From Sulfuricystis sp964478415 (GTDB lineage Bacteria > Pseudomonadota > Gammaproteobacteria > Burkholderiales > Rhodocyclaceae), in the NCBI GenBank assembly GCA_964478415.1, contig CAYZII010000007.1:1-51021 (forward strand): DNA of 51,021 nucleotides, given 5' to 3'. The translations under genes were made by a program, and so were the position numbers. Of the stretch, positions 25,954 through 34,257 are shown piece by piece (position 1 is the first letter of the stretch; the number at the start of each line of letters is the position of its first letter). Under the pieces are notes generated by a model. It was not told where the DNA came from and made no database searches. It saw only the letters and a program-made list of their open reading frames with translations.

Positions 25954-25986
25954 GAAAGCCGCTAGGAAACCTGGCTTGCGGCTTTC
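25954..25986 (-). terminator. Hairpin between the PPi-phosphofructokinase and hppA genes
   Basis: A perfect 9-bp stem, GAAAGCCGC / GCGGCTTTC, around a 15-base loop, starting just after the phosphofructokinase stop. No direct T-run follows on the minus strand, so it could stabilise or partly end the transcript before hppA rather than terminate it fully. Confidence 0.45.
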
Positions 25987-26000
25987 ACCGATTCAGATCA

Positions 26001-27269
26001 TCACAGCTTGAACTCGGGCAACTTCTTCGGCACTGCGACATTCTTCAGCGTCACATACTTGGGCAGACCGTCCGGCCCGTAGGGCGGATAATCCTCGCCC
26101 TTCATCAGAGGCGCCAGGTATTCGCGACACTTGTCAGTGATGCCGAAGCCATCGCTGGTGATGAAGTTCTTCGGCATCTTCTTCTCGACGTTGGCCACCT
26201 TGGAAAGTGGCGCCATGCCGACCTTCCAGCGATAGGGCTTGCTGGAGATGCGCTCGACCGTCGGCATCACCGAATTGTGCCCCTTGAGGGCAAATTCGAC
26301 GGCCGCCTTGCCCATCGCATAGGCCTGATCGACGTCGGCCTTCGAGGCGATGTGACGTGCGGCGCGCTGCAGGTAGTCGGCCACTCCCCAGTGGAACTTG
26401 TAGCCCAGACCCTCCTTGATCATGTTGGCCACCACCGGCGCCGCGCCGCCGAGCTGGGCATGGCCGAAGGCATCGCGCGTACCCTGTTCGGCGAGGAACT
26501 TGCCGTCCGGCCAGTGGCAACCCTCGGAGACGACCACCGTGCAATAGCCGAACTTCTTGACCATCGCATCGACCTTGGCGAGGAACTTCTCCTTGTCGAA
26601 CACCACTTCGGGGAACAGCACGACGATCGGCAGCTCCCGATCCTTGCTCGAAGCCATCGCGCCGGCAGCGGCGATCCATCCGGCGTGACGTCCCATCACC
26701 TCGAGCACGAACACCTTGGTCGAGGTGGCGCACATCGAACGCACGTCGTAGGTCGCTTCGAGTGTCGAGACTGCGATGTATTTGGCGACAGAACCGAAGC
26801 CCGGGCAGTTGTCGGTGATCGGCAGGTCGTTGTCGACGGTCTTCGGCACATGAATAGCCTGCACCGGATAGCCCATTTTTTCGGACAGCTGCGACACCTT
26901 GTAGCAGGTATCGGCCGAGTCGCCGCCGCCGTTGTAGAAGAAGTAGCCGATGTTGTGCGCCTTGAACACCTCGATCAAGCGCTCGTATTCGCGCTGGTTG
27001 GTTTCCAGGCTCTTCAACTTGTAGCGGCAGGAACCAAAGGCGCCCGAGGGCGTGTAACGCAAAGCAGCAATCGCCGCGGCGGATTCCTTGCTGGTATCGA
27101 TCAGGTCTTCGGTGAGTGCGCCGATAATGCCATTGCGGCCCGCATAGACCTTGCCGATCTTGTCCTTGTGCTGGCGCGCGGTTTCGATCACCCCGCAGGC
27201 GGACGCATTGATCACAGCAGTAACCCCGCCCGACTGTGCGTAGAACGCATTCATTTTCTTGGCTGGCAT
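26001..27269 (-). CDS. pfp: Pyrophosphate-dependent 6-phosphofructokinase
   Basis: A 422-residue PFK-superfamily enzyme. NGGGDSADT (residues 113-121) carries Asp where ATP enzymes have Gly, and PKTVDNDLP (142-150) carries the Lys typical of PPi users. Later motifs are EVMGRHAGWIAAAGAM and the fructose 6-phosphate site. It reversibly phosphorylates fructose 6-phosphate with PPi, and in some autotrophs and methanotrophs also acts on sedoheptulose phosphates. AAGGAGGAATCGA gives a very strong ribosome site. Between adk (12 bp upstream) and hppA. Confidence 0.93.
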   Translation of the reverse strand: MPAKKMNAFYAQSGGVTAVINASACGVIETARQHKDKIGKVYAGRNGIIGALTEDLIDTSKESAAAIAALRYTPSGAFGSCRYKLKSLETNQREYERLIEVFKAHNIGYFFYNGGGDSADTCYKVSQLSEKMGYPVQAIHVPKTVDNDLPITDNCPGFGSVAKYIAVSTLEATYDVRSMCATSTKVFVLEVMGRHAGWIAAAGAMASSKDRELPIVVLFPEVVFDKEKFLAKVDAMVKKFGYCTVVVSEGCHWPDGKFLAEQGTRDAFGHAQLGGAAPVVANMIKEGLGYKFHWGVADYLQRAARHIASKADVDQAYAMGKAAVEFALKGHNSVMPTVERISSKPYRWKVGMAPLSKVANVEKKMPKNFITSDGFGITDKCREYLAPLMKGEDYPPYGPDGLPKYVTLKNVAVPKKLPEFKL

Positions 27270-27281
27270 TCGATTCCTCCT

Positions 27282-27938
27282 TCAACCCTGCAAAGCGGCA
27301 AAAATTGCATCACGCACATCCTCGACCTTGCCCAGGCCGTTGATCTTACGGTATTTCGGTGCCCCCGGCACACCGGAAGCAGCCCACTTGCCGTAATAAT
27401 CGACCAGCGCCTCGGTCTGCTGGTGATAGACCTCGAGGCGCTTCCTGACGGTTTCCTCCTTGTCGTCGTCGCGCTGAATCAGCGGTTCACCGGTGACATC
27501 ATCTTTGCCCTCGACCTTCGGGGGATTGAAGATCACGTGATAGGTGCGCCCGGAAGCGAGATGCACGCGCCGGCCGCTGATGCGCTTGATGATCTCTTCG
27601 TCGGGGACGTCGATTTCGATCACGTAATCGATCGGCACACCGGCCTCCTTCATCGCCTCGGCCTGCGGGATGGTGCGCGGGAAGCCATCGAACATGTAGC
27701 CTTTCTGGCAGTCCGGCTCCTTCAAGCGATCCTTCACCAGGCCAATGATAATGTCATCACGGACGAGGCCGCCGGCATCCATGATCTTCTTCGCCTCCAG
27801 ACCCAGCGGGGTGCCCGCCTTGACGGCGGCACGCAGCATGTCGCCGGTCGAGATCTGGGGAATGCCGAACTTTTCCTTGATGAAATTGGCCTGAGTGCCT
27901 TTACCGGCGCCCGGGGGGCCCAACAGAATCAAACGCAT
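27282..27938 (-). CDS. adk: Adenylate kinase
   Basis: A 218-residue long-form enzyme. The P-loop is LLGPPGAGKGTQA, the NMP-binding part has STGDMLRAAV, and the Lid domain (GRTYHVIFNPPKVEGKDD) lacks the zinc cysteines. FDGFPRTIPQAEAM is complete. Ribosome site AGGAG. It regenerates ADP from AMP, which fits beside PPi-metabolising enzymes because AMP and PPi arise together. Confidence 0.96.
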   Translation of the reverse strand: MRLILLGPPGAGKGTQANFIKEKFGIPQISTGDMLRAAVKAGTPLGLEAKKIMDAGGLVRDDIIIGLVKDRLKEPDCQKGYMFDGFPRTIPQAEAMKEAGVPIDYVIEIDVPDEEIIKRISGRRVHLASGRTYHVIFNPPKVEGKDDVTGEPLIQRDDDKEETVRKRLEVYHQQTEALVDYYGKWAASGVPGAPKYRKINGLGKVEDVRDAIFAALQG

Positions 27939-28031
27939 CGTCTATCTCCTCTTGTTGTCGTTCATTAGAAATATCGCACTAACCGGCGCGGGTCTGGCTA
28001 GATTTTATCTATCCCCTGATAGTCACACTGA

Positions 28032-28796
28032 TTAGTGCGGTGCAGCAAACAGCCTGCGCACACGTTCCAGATCCTCCGGCGAATCGACCCCAGGCGCGGG
28101 AGGATGCGCGCATTCGATGACGCGGATATGAAAGCCATGCCACAACGCGCGCAGTTGTTCGAGCGCCTCCCATTGCTCGAGCGGAGCGGGCGGCAGGGAG
28201 CGATAGCGGCGCAGAAAGCTTGCCCGATAGGCATACACACCGATATGCCGCTGCGCTACCAGCTGAGCAGGCAGCCGCTCGGTCGGCTGCGCCAGACCAT
28301 CGCGATGCCAGGGAATCGGCGCACGCGAAAAATACAGCGCATGGCCATTGGCAGCGGTGACCACCTTGACGACGTGCGGGCTCATGAACTCGGCAAGATC
28401 ACTGATGCGGTGCGCCGCGGTGGCGATACTGGCCACATCATCACTTGCCAGTGCCGCGGCGACGGCCCCGATCAGGCGCGGATCGATGAGCGGCTCGTCG
28501 CCCTGCACATTGACGACGATGGCTTCGTCTTTCCAGTCAAGCAGATCGACCACTTCGGCGATGCGGTCGGTACCACTCGGATGATCGGCGCGCGTCATCA
28601 CCGCCCGATGGCCATGTGCGCGCACCGCCTCCTCGATGCGCTCATCATCGGTGGCGACGATCACTTCTGCGGCGCCACTGGCCACGGCGGCCTCGGCGAC
28701 GCGCACCACCATCGGCTTGCCGGCAATGTCGGCGAGCGGCTTTCCCGGCAGCCGTGTCGAGGCAAAACGCGCCGGAATGACAACACGAAAGCTCAC
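28032..28796 (-). CDS. kdsB: 3-deoxy-manno-octulosonate cytidylyltransferase
   Basis: A 254-residue CMP-KDO synthetase. It starts at GTG 28796 (SFRVVIPARFASTRLPGKPL follows), just after the Trm112-like gene stop, with a GAAGAAGAG ribosome site. VVNVQGDEPLIDP and the C-terminal EQLRALWHGFHI with PPAPGVDSPEDLE match KdsB. It activates KDO for lipopolysaccharide core synthesis; lpxK lies in the same cluster. Confidence 0.94.
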   Translation of the reverse strand: MSFRVVIPARFASTRLPGKPLADIAGKPMVVRVAEAAVASGAAEVIVATDDERIEEAVRAHGHRAVMTRADHPSGTDRIAEVVDLLDWKDEAIVVNVQGDEPLIDPRLIGAVAAALASDDVASIATAAHRISDLAEFMSPHVVKVVTAANGHALYFSRAPIPWHRDGLAQPTERLPAQLVAQRHIGVYAYRASFLRRYRSLPPAPLEQWEALEQLRALWHGFHIRVIECAHPPAPGVDSPEDLERVRRLFAAPH

Positions 28797-28800
28797 GCTG

Positions 28801-28977
28801 CTACTCTTCTTCCGGCGCCAGTGGGCGCGCTTCGTCTTCGAGCATGACCGGAATGTCGTCGCGGATCGGATAGGCGAGCCGACAGGCCTTGCAGACCAGC
28901 TCGGCGGCTTGCTTGCGGTAGTCGAGCGGGCCCTTGCACAAGGGACAGACGAGGATTTCAATGAGACGCGCATCCAT
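28801..28977 (-). CDS. Trm112 family protein (YcaR-like)
   Basis: A 58-residue protein, MDARLIEILVCPLCKGPLDY, then LVCKACRLAYPIRDDIPVML. Two CxxC pairs form a zinc knuckle. It lies between lpxK and kdsB, its usual place in proteobacteria, and overlaps the 3' end of lpxK by 20 bp. Role in bacteria unclear; Trm112 in eukaryotes activates methyltransferases. Confidence 0.9.
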   Translation of the reverse strand: MDARLIEILVCPLCKGPLDYRKQAAELVCKACRLAYPIRDDIPVMLEDEARPLAPEEE

Positions 28978-29944
28978 CGATTTTCTCCAGAACGAAGCGG
29001 GCAAGATCAGGCTCGACACGGGCCTCGACCGGCAGCACCCAGACCGGCAGCCGGGCGAGACCGGGGCATTTTAGCGCGTCCTTCTCGGTCATCAGGATCG
29101 CATCGCCATCGAAGGCCAGATCGCTGGCCTGGTAATGATGGTGATCGGGGAAAGCGTGCGCCTCGAACGACAGCCCCAGGCGCGCGAGATGGTCGAAAAA
29201 CCGCTGCGGCTCACCGATGCCGGCGACTGCATGCAGCTTTTGGCCGGTCAGCTCGCGTGCATCGCAGGTGCGATTCGGATCGTCGAGACGGTAAAAGCGC
29301 TGGCCGAGCAATTGCATCCTGAAGCAGGCCACACCGACAGGCGGCGTGATCCGTGCCTCATGGAGCACACAGGCATCCACCTCGAAGAGGCGACTTGCGG
29401 GTTCCCGCAACGGGCCGGCCGGCAGCGGTAAGCGGTTCATCAGCCCGCGCCGGTCGATCACGGCGATCTCGACGTCGCGCGCCAGGCGATAGTGCTGCAG
29501 ACCATCGTCGCAGAGGATCAGATCGCAGTCGGGATGTGCCTCGAGCAGCGCTTGCGCGGCGGTGAAACGATCGGCACCGACGAACACGGGGCAACCGGAA
29601 CGCCGGGCGAGCAACAAGGGTTCATCACCGGCTTCCTGTGCCGTATCGCCAGCGCCGACTTCCCGCACGTCGCGCGTGCTGCGCCGGTAGCCACGGCTGA
29701 CGATGCCGGGACGGCGCCCCAAGGCGCGCAGCCGCTGGGCGAGCCACAATGTGAGTGGTGTCTTGCCGGCGCCACCGACGATGAGATTGCCGACCACCAC
29801 GACGGGCACGGGCAAGCGGCACGAGCGCAGCCAACCCTGCCGGTAGGCAATGCGGCGCAACGCGGCAACGATGAAAAACAGCATGCCAACAGGCAGCAAC
29901 AGCCAGGCGAGCAGCCCACGGCCGCGCCAGATGGTCGTCAACAC
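28958..29944 (-). CDS. lpxK: Tetraacyldisaccharide 4'-kinase
   Basis: A 328-residue lipid A kinase anchored by an N-terminal helix (GLLAWLLLPVGMLFFIVAAL). The P-loop is NLIVGGAGKTPLTLWLA; SRGYRRS, then GDEPLLLARR and DDGLQHYRL complete the family pattern. It adds the 4'-phosphate to the lipid A precursor. GTG at 29944 is the likely start, one base after the exbD stop. A copy of the dispersed motif lies inside this gene (29638-29663). Confidence 0.93.
   Translation of the reverse strand: MLTTIWRGRGLLAWLLLPVGMLFFIVAALRRIAYRQGWLRSCRLPVPVVVVGNLIVGGAGKTPLTLWLAQRLRALGRRPGIVSRGYRRSTRDVREVGAGDTAQEAGDEPLLLARRSGCPVFVGADRFTAAQALLEAHPDCDLILCDDGLQHYRLARDVEIAVIDRRGLMNRLPLPAGPLREPASRLFEVDACVLHEARITPPVGVACFRMQLLGQRFYRLDDPNRTCDARELTGQKLHAVAGIGEPQRFFDHLARLGLSFEAHAFPDHHHYQASDLAFDGDAILMTEKDALKCPGLARLPVWVLPVEARVEPDLARFVLEKIDGCASH
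29638..29663 (+). repeat. Dispersed 26-nt motif, copy 4 (inside lpxK)
   Basis: GTGCCGTATCGCC then AGCGCCGACTTCC, antisense to lpxK, in the variable stretch between SRGYRRS and GDEPLLLA. That part of LpxK tolerates length change, which fits a mobile or constrained motif within coding sequence. Confidence 0.5.
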
Positions 29945-29945
29945 C

Positions 29946-30362
29946 TCATGGCTGTTTCTGCTGCGTGGCAAAGGAAATCTGGCTCAGACCCGCATTGCGC
30001 GCCGCCTGCATCACGTCGATGACATTCTGATGCGCGGTCTTCGCGTCGGCATGGATGACGACGATCGGCGCCGTGGCCCCCGTCGCGGCGCGCGCGAGCG
30101 CCTGGGTCAAGGCTTCGACGCCGCCGCCAACCGGCTGTTTGTCGATCAGCACCGTGCCGGCCGCCGTCACCACGACATCGATCTCGTTCGGCTTTTCGGC
30201 TTGTGCCTGGGCATCCGCGGTCGGCAGATTGATTTCGAGACCGGCGAATTTCGAATAGGTGGTGGTGATCATCAGAAAGATCAGGATCACCAGCAGCACG
30301 TCGATCATTGGGATCAGGTTGATCTCCGGTTCCTCACGGATGCGGCCGCGCTGGAAATTCAC
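29946..30362 (-). CDS. exbD: ExbD/TolR-type biopolymer transport protein
   Basis: A 138-residue protein with one N-terminal transmembrane helix (INLIPMIDVLLVILIFLMIT) including the conserved proton-carrying Asp in PMIDVLLV, then a periplasmic domain. It forms a proton-driven motor with ExbB, whose gene overlaps its start by 4 bp. The pair adjoins lpxK, as in many betaproteobacteria. Confidence 0.9.
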   Translation of the reverse strand: MNFQRGRIREEPEINLIPMIDVLLVILIFLMITTTYSKFAGLEINLPTADAQAQAEKPNEIDVVVTAAGTVLIDKQPVGGGVEALTQALARAATGATAPIVVIHADAKTAHQNVIDVMQAARNAGLSQISFATQQKQP

Positions 30363-30964
30363 TTTCTTTCTCCGTGGATCTGCTCGACGAGTTTCAGCGC
30401 CTGCTGCTCCATCTCGATCACGCAGCTATCGACGAAGGCGCGGAAATGGCGATAGGCGATCATCGCCGGGATCGCGATGATCAGGCCGAAACCGGTGTTG
30501 TAGAGTGCCACGGAGATACCATGGGCGAGCTGCTGCGGGTTGTTGCCGGCCGCGGTGGCCGAGCCGAAGATCTCGATCATGCCAACGATGGTGCCGAAAA
30601 GTCCCAGCAACGGACTGATCGAAGCGATCGTGCCGAGCGTGGTGAGAAAACGCTCCAGCTCATGGGCAACACCCCGGCCGGCTTCTTCGATCGCTTCCTT
30701 CATCACTTCCCGGGAGGCCGTATCGTTGCGCAGACCGGCTGCCAGTATTCGGCCGAGCGGCGAGTGGGCCTCGAGCCGTGCCAACAAATCTTCGGTAGCC
30801 CCGCTTTTGCGATATTCGGCGATCGCGCTTTGCAACAGACCAGGCGGTACGATCCGTTTGCGCCGCAACGTCGCGGCACGCTCGATGATCAGCGCGACGG
30901 CAATGACGGAAGCCGCCAGGAGAAACCAGATCGGCCAGCCGGCCGCCTGAATGATCGAAAACAC
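30359..30964 (-). CDS. exbB: MotA/TolQ/ExbB proton channel protein
   Basis: A 201-residue membrane protein with three helices. The GTG at 30964 (FSIIQAAGWPIWFLLAA) fits the family start and has GGAGG eight bases before it; a longer GTG start exists at 30979. TLGTIASISPLLGLFGTIVG and LIIAIPAMIAYRHF form the conserved proton pathway. It powers outer-membrane transport or cell envelope work with ExbD. No tonB gene is in the window. Confidence 0.9.
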   Translation of the reverse strand: MFSIIQAAGWPIWFLLAASVIAVALIIERAATLRRKRIVPPGLLQSAIAEYRKSGATEDLLARLEAHSPLGRILAAGLRNDTASREVMKEAIEEAGRGVAHELERFLTTLGTIASISPLLGLFGTIVGMIEIFGSATAAGNNPQQLAHGISVALYNTGFGLIIAIPAMIAYRHFRAFVDSCVIEMEQQALKLVEQIHGERK

Positions 30965-31030
30965 GCTGCAAACCTCCACGTCGATAGCGGAATGCGAACT
31001 TTACTACAGCCACGCCATTAGAATGACAGC

Positions 31031-32452
31031 ATGAATAACAGCGACGAGATCAGCGCGGTGCTCAGGTGCTGGTTAAATCTGTTTGGCCAGAGCAAGACCA
31101 ACCCGCCAGGGCCAACCTTCGTCACCGTCGCAGCCCTGCAGCAACCGGAAGTCCTCGTCGCAACCATCGCCGCGCTCGTCGGCGAAGCATTGACGAGCGC
31201 TCACACCCTGATGATCGTCACCAGCGACGATGGACTGCTGCCCGAAATCTCGACTGCCATCGATCTTGGGCTGCGCCCTCTCTGTCTGGTTCTGCCGGGG
31301 GCTGCTCATGCCAGTTCGATCGCACTGCGTGCCACGCTGTCGCTCCTGAAGAGCCGGCTCAATCGTAACGGCGCGGACAGCCAGGGACCTGCATGGCTGA
31401 CGCAGCGCAAGCGCCTTGCGAAAGCCGATGCCCTGTGGCGCAGCAGCCTCGCCTGGGCTGCCAGGAATCTAGCCCAGGAAGCGCCCCCCGCCGGCATCTG
31501 CGAGCTTTTCCCGGTACGCATCGGGCCCTGGCCGGTGATGCGTCAAGAGGGCATGGCAACCGACTGGGTCGTGCTGTTGCAATGCGGCCGCTTGCCCGCC
31601 GCAGCGTGCTGCGCCTGGCCGGGTGCGCGCACCACGCTGTTGCTTTCTTTGCCTGGCAGTGCCGCTGGAGAGCTCACCCTGCCTGACGAAACGGCTCAGC
31701 TTGCCGCCGAGCTCGAGCTGCTGGGTCAGCAGCTCGCCGAGATGGAGCTGGAGCTAGCCACCGTCCAAGCCGAACTGGCGGCTTTCAGCGCACGTTATCA
31801 CGCGCAGATCGGTGAGCGCCTCGTGCGGCTCGATCGTCTGCAGGCTGAACTCGCTGCGGTGCGTCTCGCATGTGCACCGCAGGATCCGGACATCGCCCAA
31901 GCGGCGCGCGAGGCACAGGCCCGCGCTGAGCAAACGCGGCGGGAATACGATGCGCAGTCCCGCTGCGATGAAGAGCAGCAGCCCTTGCGTTTCACGCCCA
32001 GTGACGATCTGAAGAAACGCTTCCGCCAGTTGGCGCAGAAAATCCACCCGGACCGTGCCAGCGACGAGACCGACCGTGTCTGGCGCACGCAGTTGATGAG
32101 TGAGGCGAACCGCGCCTATCGCTCGGGCGATGCCGCGGCGCTGGAGCGTGTTTTCGGCCTCTGGCTGGCCGGGCCCGCAGCCAAACCTCTGGGGAAAGAG
32201 GGTGCCGTCCCGTCAGCGCCGAGTTTCACCGCCCGAGAGGGGCTATTCCGCCAGCGCGATGCGATCCGCAGCCGCATTGCCGTGATTGGCGCCGAACTCG
32301 ACCGCCTCTACGGCTCGAAACTCTACGAGTTGTTTACCACGGCGCGTCTCGCGGAACGCCACGGGCGCGATCTGCTCGCGGAAATGGCCACGAGCCTCGA
32401 TGCGCAAATCGCAGCCGCCGAAAATGAACTTGCTGCGCTGCTCAAAGGATGA
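31031..32452 (+). CDS. J-domain protein with unusual architecture
   Basis: A 473-residue protein. Residues 1-215 have no recognisable family, and include hydrophobic strands such as TLMIVTSDDGLLPE. Residues 218-312 form a long coiled coil (Gln/Glu/Ala-rich). A J-domain lies at 322-378 with the Hsp70-activating HPD at 339-341 (RQLAQKIHPDRAS). A second helical coil covers 400-473. No zinc finger or Gly/Phe region, so it is not a classic DnaJ; probably recruits DnaK to a special client. A copy of the dispersed motif encodes the linker GAVPSAPSF after the J-domain. Its 3' end overlaps the convergent MBL-fold gene by 11 bp. Confidence 0.75.
   Translation: MNNSDEISAVLRCWLNLFGQSKTNPPGPTFVTVAALQQPEVLVATIAALVGEALTSAHTLMIVTSDDGLLPEISTAIDLGLRPLCLVLPGAAHASSIALRATLSLLKSRLNRNGADSQGPAWLTQRKRLAKADALWRSSLAWAARNLAQEAPPAGICELFPVRIGPWPVMRQEGMATDWVVLLQCGRLPAAACCAWPGARTTLLLSLPGSAAGELTLPDETAQLAAELELLGQQLAEMELELATVQAELAAFSARYHAQIGERLVRLDRLQAELAAVRLACAPQDPDIAQAAREAQARAEQTRREYDAQSRCDEEQQPLRFTPSDDLKKRFRQLAQKIHPDRASDETDRVWRTQLMSEANRAYRSGDAAALERVFGLWLAGPAAKPLGKEGAVPSAPSFTAREGLFRQRDAIRSRIAVIGAELDRLYGSKLYELFTTARLAERHGRDLLAEMATSLDAQIAAAENELAALLKG
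32202..32227 (+). repeat. Dispersed 26-nt motif, copy 5 (inside the J-domain gene)
   Basis: GTGCCGTCCCGTC then AGCGCCGAGTTTC. It encodes part of a linker between the J-domain and the C-terminal coiled coil. Confidence 0.55.
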
Positions 32453-33323
32453 TTTCCAGCCCCTCGTAAGCCAGCATGGCCTCGCAGCCAGGGTATAGAT
32501 GGCGCGCGAGCGCCGCGGCAAACACCTCTTCCAGTTCGTCGTCGCCACGCGTCGGTTCATGGTGGGTGCATAGCAGGCGACGCGCACCGGTGCGCTGCGC
32601 CAGGGCAAACGCGGCATCAAAAGTACCATGCCCCCAGCCGATCCTTTTCGGATATTCCTCCATCGTGTATGCGCTATCAACGATCAGCAGATCGACGGCG
32701 CCGATCGCCGCCTCGAGCTCACTCTGCCGCTGCTGGACCATTGTCTCGCACTCTTTCCAGCGTTCGTCATCCGAATCGTAGAAATTACGCCAGGGTTCGT
32801 GATCGCCGGTGAAGAACAGCGACTTGCCATGGCATTCGATGCGGTAGCCAAGGTTGGTCACCGGGTGATTCATCAGCAGCGGCGTCACACGCGCATCTCC
32901 GACCGTCACCGTCTCACCGACAGTCAAGGTCAGGTAGTCGACGTTGGCCTTCAGTTCGGCCTCGCGGATCGGGAAGTAGCTGTATTGCAGCTGCACGTTC
33001 ATCACATGTTCGACACCCTGCTGGGTGATCAGGTCGAACGCGCCATGAATGCGCACGGTGTTGCCCGGGATGTGCAAAGGCACGAAGAAAGGCAGACCCT
33101 GGATGTGATCCCAGTGGGTATGGGTGATGAAGATGTTTGCTTCGATCGGCATTTGGCCAAGCAGGCTCTGGGCGAGCGGGAAGATGCCGGTACCGGCATC
33201 GAGGATGATGAGCCGATCCTCATCGCTCCTCACTTCGATACAGGTCGTATTGCCACCGTAACGCACGGTGCGTGGACCCGGCGACGGGATCGAACCCCGT
33301 ACGCCCCACATCTTCACCTTCAT
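32442..33323 (-). CDS. MBL-fold metallohydrolase
   Basis: A 293-residue metallo-beta-lactamase-fold protein. It starts MKVKMWGVRGSIPSPGPRT and has the metal-binding motif THTHWDHIQG (about residue 80), a metal Asp in FTGDHEP and a final His in LLCTHHEP. This type is often beside signalling genes. It overlaps the upstream HDOD gene by 4 bp (ATGA). Substrate unknown; cyclic nucleotide or phosphoester hydrolysis is possible. Confidence 0.85.
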   Translation of the reverse strand: MKVKMWGVRGSIPSPGPRTVRYGGNTTCIEVRSDEDRLIILDAGTGIFPLAQSLLGQMPIEANIFITHTHWDHIQGLPFFVPLHIPGNTVRIHGAFDLITQQGVEHVMNVQLQYSYFPIREAELKANVDYLTLTVGETVTVGDARVTPLLMNHPVTNLGYRIECHGKSLFFTGDHEPWRNFYDSDDERWKECETMVQQRQSELEAAIGAVDLLIVDSAYTMEEYPKRIGWGHGTFDAAFALAQRTGARRLLCTHHEPTRGDDELEEVFAAALARHLYPGCEAMLAYEGLEIIL

Positions 33324-34195
33324 CCCCCCTCCTCGCTGCCAATCTGCACGAAAGCGCGCGCCGCCTGCAAGTGTTCCCCTAAATCACCCAGTCCTTCGAT
33401 CGCTTCTTCCACAGCCGTACCGAAGCGTGCCGGCAATTGTGCCAGCTCTTCCTCGCGCCAGGGGTTGCCGGCCGCGCCGAAAGCCAGTTTGCGACAAATC
33501 GCATCGGCCATGCGCAGGCAGTCGAGCATCGCATGCGGCTCGGCGTTTGCCTCATGGTGCCTGAGGATGCACTCGACCAGGGCATCACCGAACTGCCATT
33601 TGCGGGCCAGCAGCGCACCGACGTAGGCATGATCGACACCGATGGTTTCCGTTTCGGCGACATTGAGCGGCTTGCCACCTTGGGCGGCATTTTCGAGTGC
33701 GCGCGCGAAGTCACTCGCCATCGTATGGGCGAACACCACCTTGCCAAAATCATGCAGCAGGCCGGCCACATAGCAGTCGCCAGAATCGACCTCGCCACGG
33801 GCATGTTTCTCACAGAGCAAACGTGTCAGGGCGGCAACCGTCAATGAGTGGAGCAGATACTGCTGGCTGTCGAAGTATTCAGTATGAAAGCGGGGCATCA
33901 CGCCGGCGGCCGCGCAGGCGAGCGCAAGGTTCTTGATCGTGTTGATGCCGAGATAGATAACTGCCTGAGCGACCGAGCTGATCTTTTTGGGCAGCGCGTA
34001 GTAAGCCGAATTGATGACGCGCAGGATGCGCAGCGTCATCACCGGGTCCTTTTCGATCACGTCGACCAGTTGCTTGGGCAAACAGTTGCTGTCACGTGTC
34101 ATGACGAGGATGGTCTGCACGCTGCGCGGAAAGGCTGGCATGCGGTCTACGGCTGCCGTCAGCCTGCGTTCGAGCTCCAACGACAACTGCGGCAT
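33320..34195 (-). CDS. HDOD domain signalling protein
   Basis: A 291-residue protein whose residues 15-215 form an HDOD domain (PAFPRSVQTILVMTRD; VIEKDPVMTLRILRVINSAY; LLHDFGKVVFAH). It keeps an HD pair in HDFG, which many HDOD proteins lose. Ribosome site GGGGAG at the ATG. HDOD proteins act in regulatory networks with cyclic-di-GMP or two-component systems. Confidence 0.85.
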   Translation of the reverse strand: MPQLSLELERRLTAAVDRMPAFPRSVQTILVMTRDSNCLPKQLVDVIEKDPVMTLRILRVINSAYYALPKKISSVAQAVIYLGINTIKNLALACAAAGVMPRFHTEYFDSQQYLLHSLTVAALTRLLCEKHARGEVDSGDCYVAGLLHDFGKVVFAHTMASDFARALENAAQGGKPLNVAETETIGVDHAYVGALLARKWQFGDALVECILRHHEANAEPHAMLDCLRMADAICRKLAFGAAGNPWREEELAQLPARFGTAVEEAIEGLGDLGEHLQAARAFVQIGSEEGG

Positions 34196-34257
34196 GACTC
34201 CCCCTGTCGAAAGGCAGAAGATGGTGATTATACGGAGGCCGCAGCCGTCTCCAGCGC

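Noticed and set aside
33268..33312. tRNA-like stretch with GGGTTCGATCCC-type T-loop (GACGGGATCGAACCCCG on the plus strand)
   Set aside because: No cloverleaf can be built around it, and it encodes the conserved GVRGSIPSPG start of the MBL-fold protein on the minus strand.
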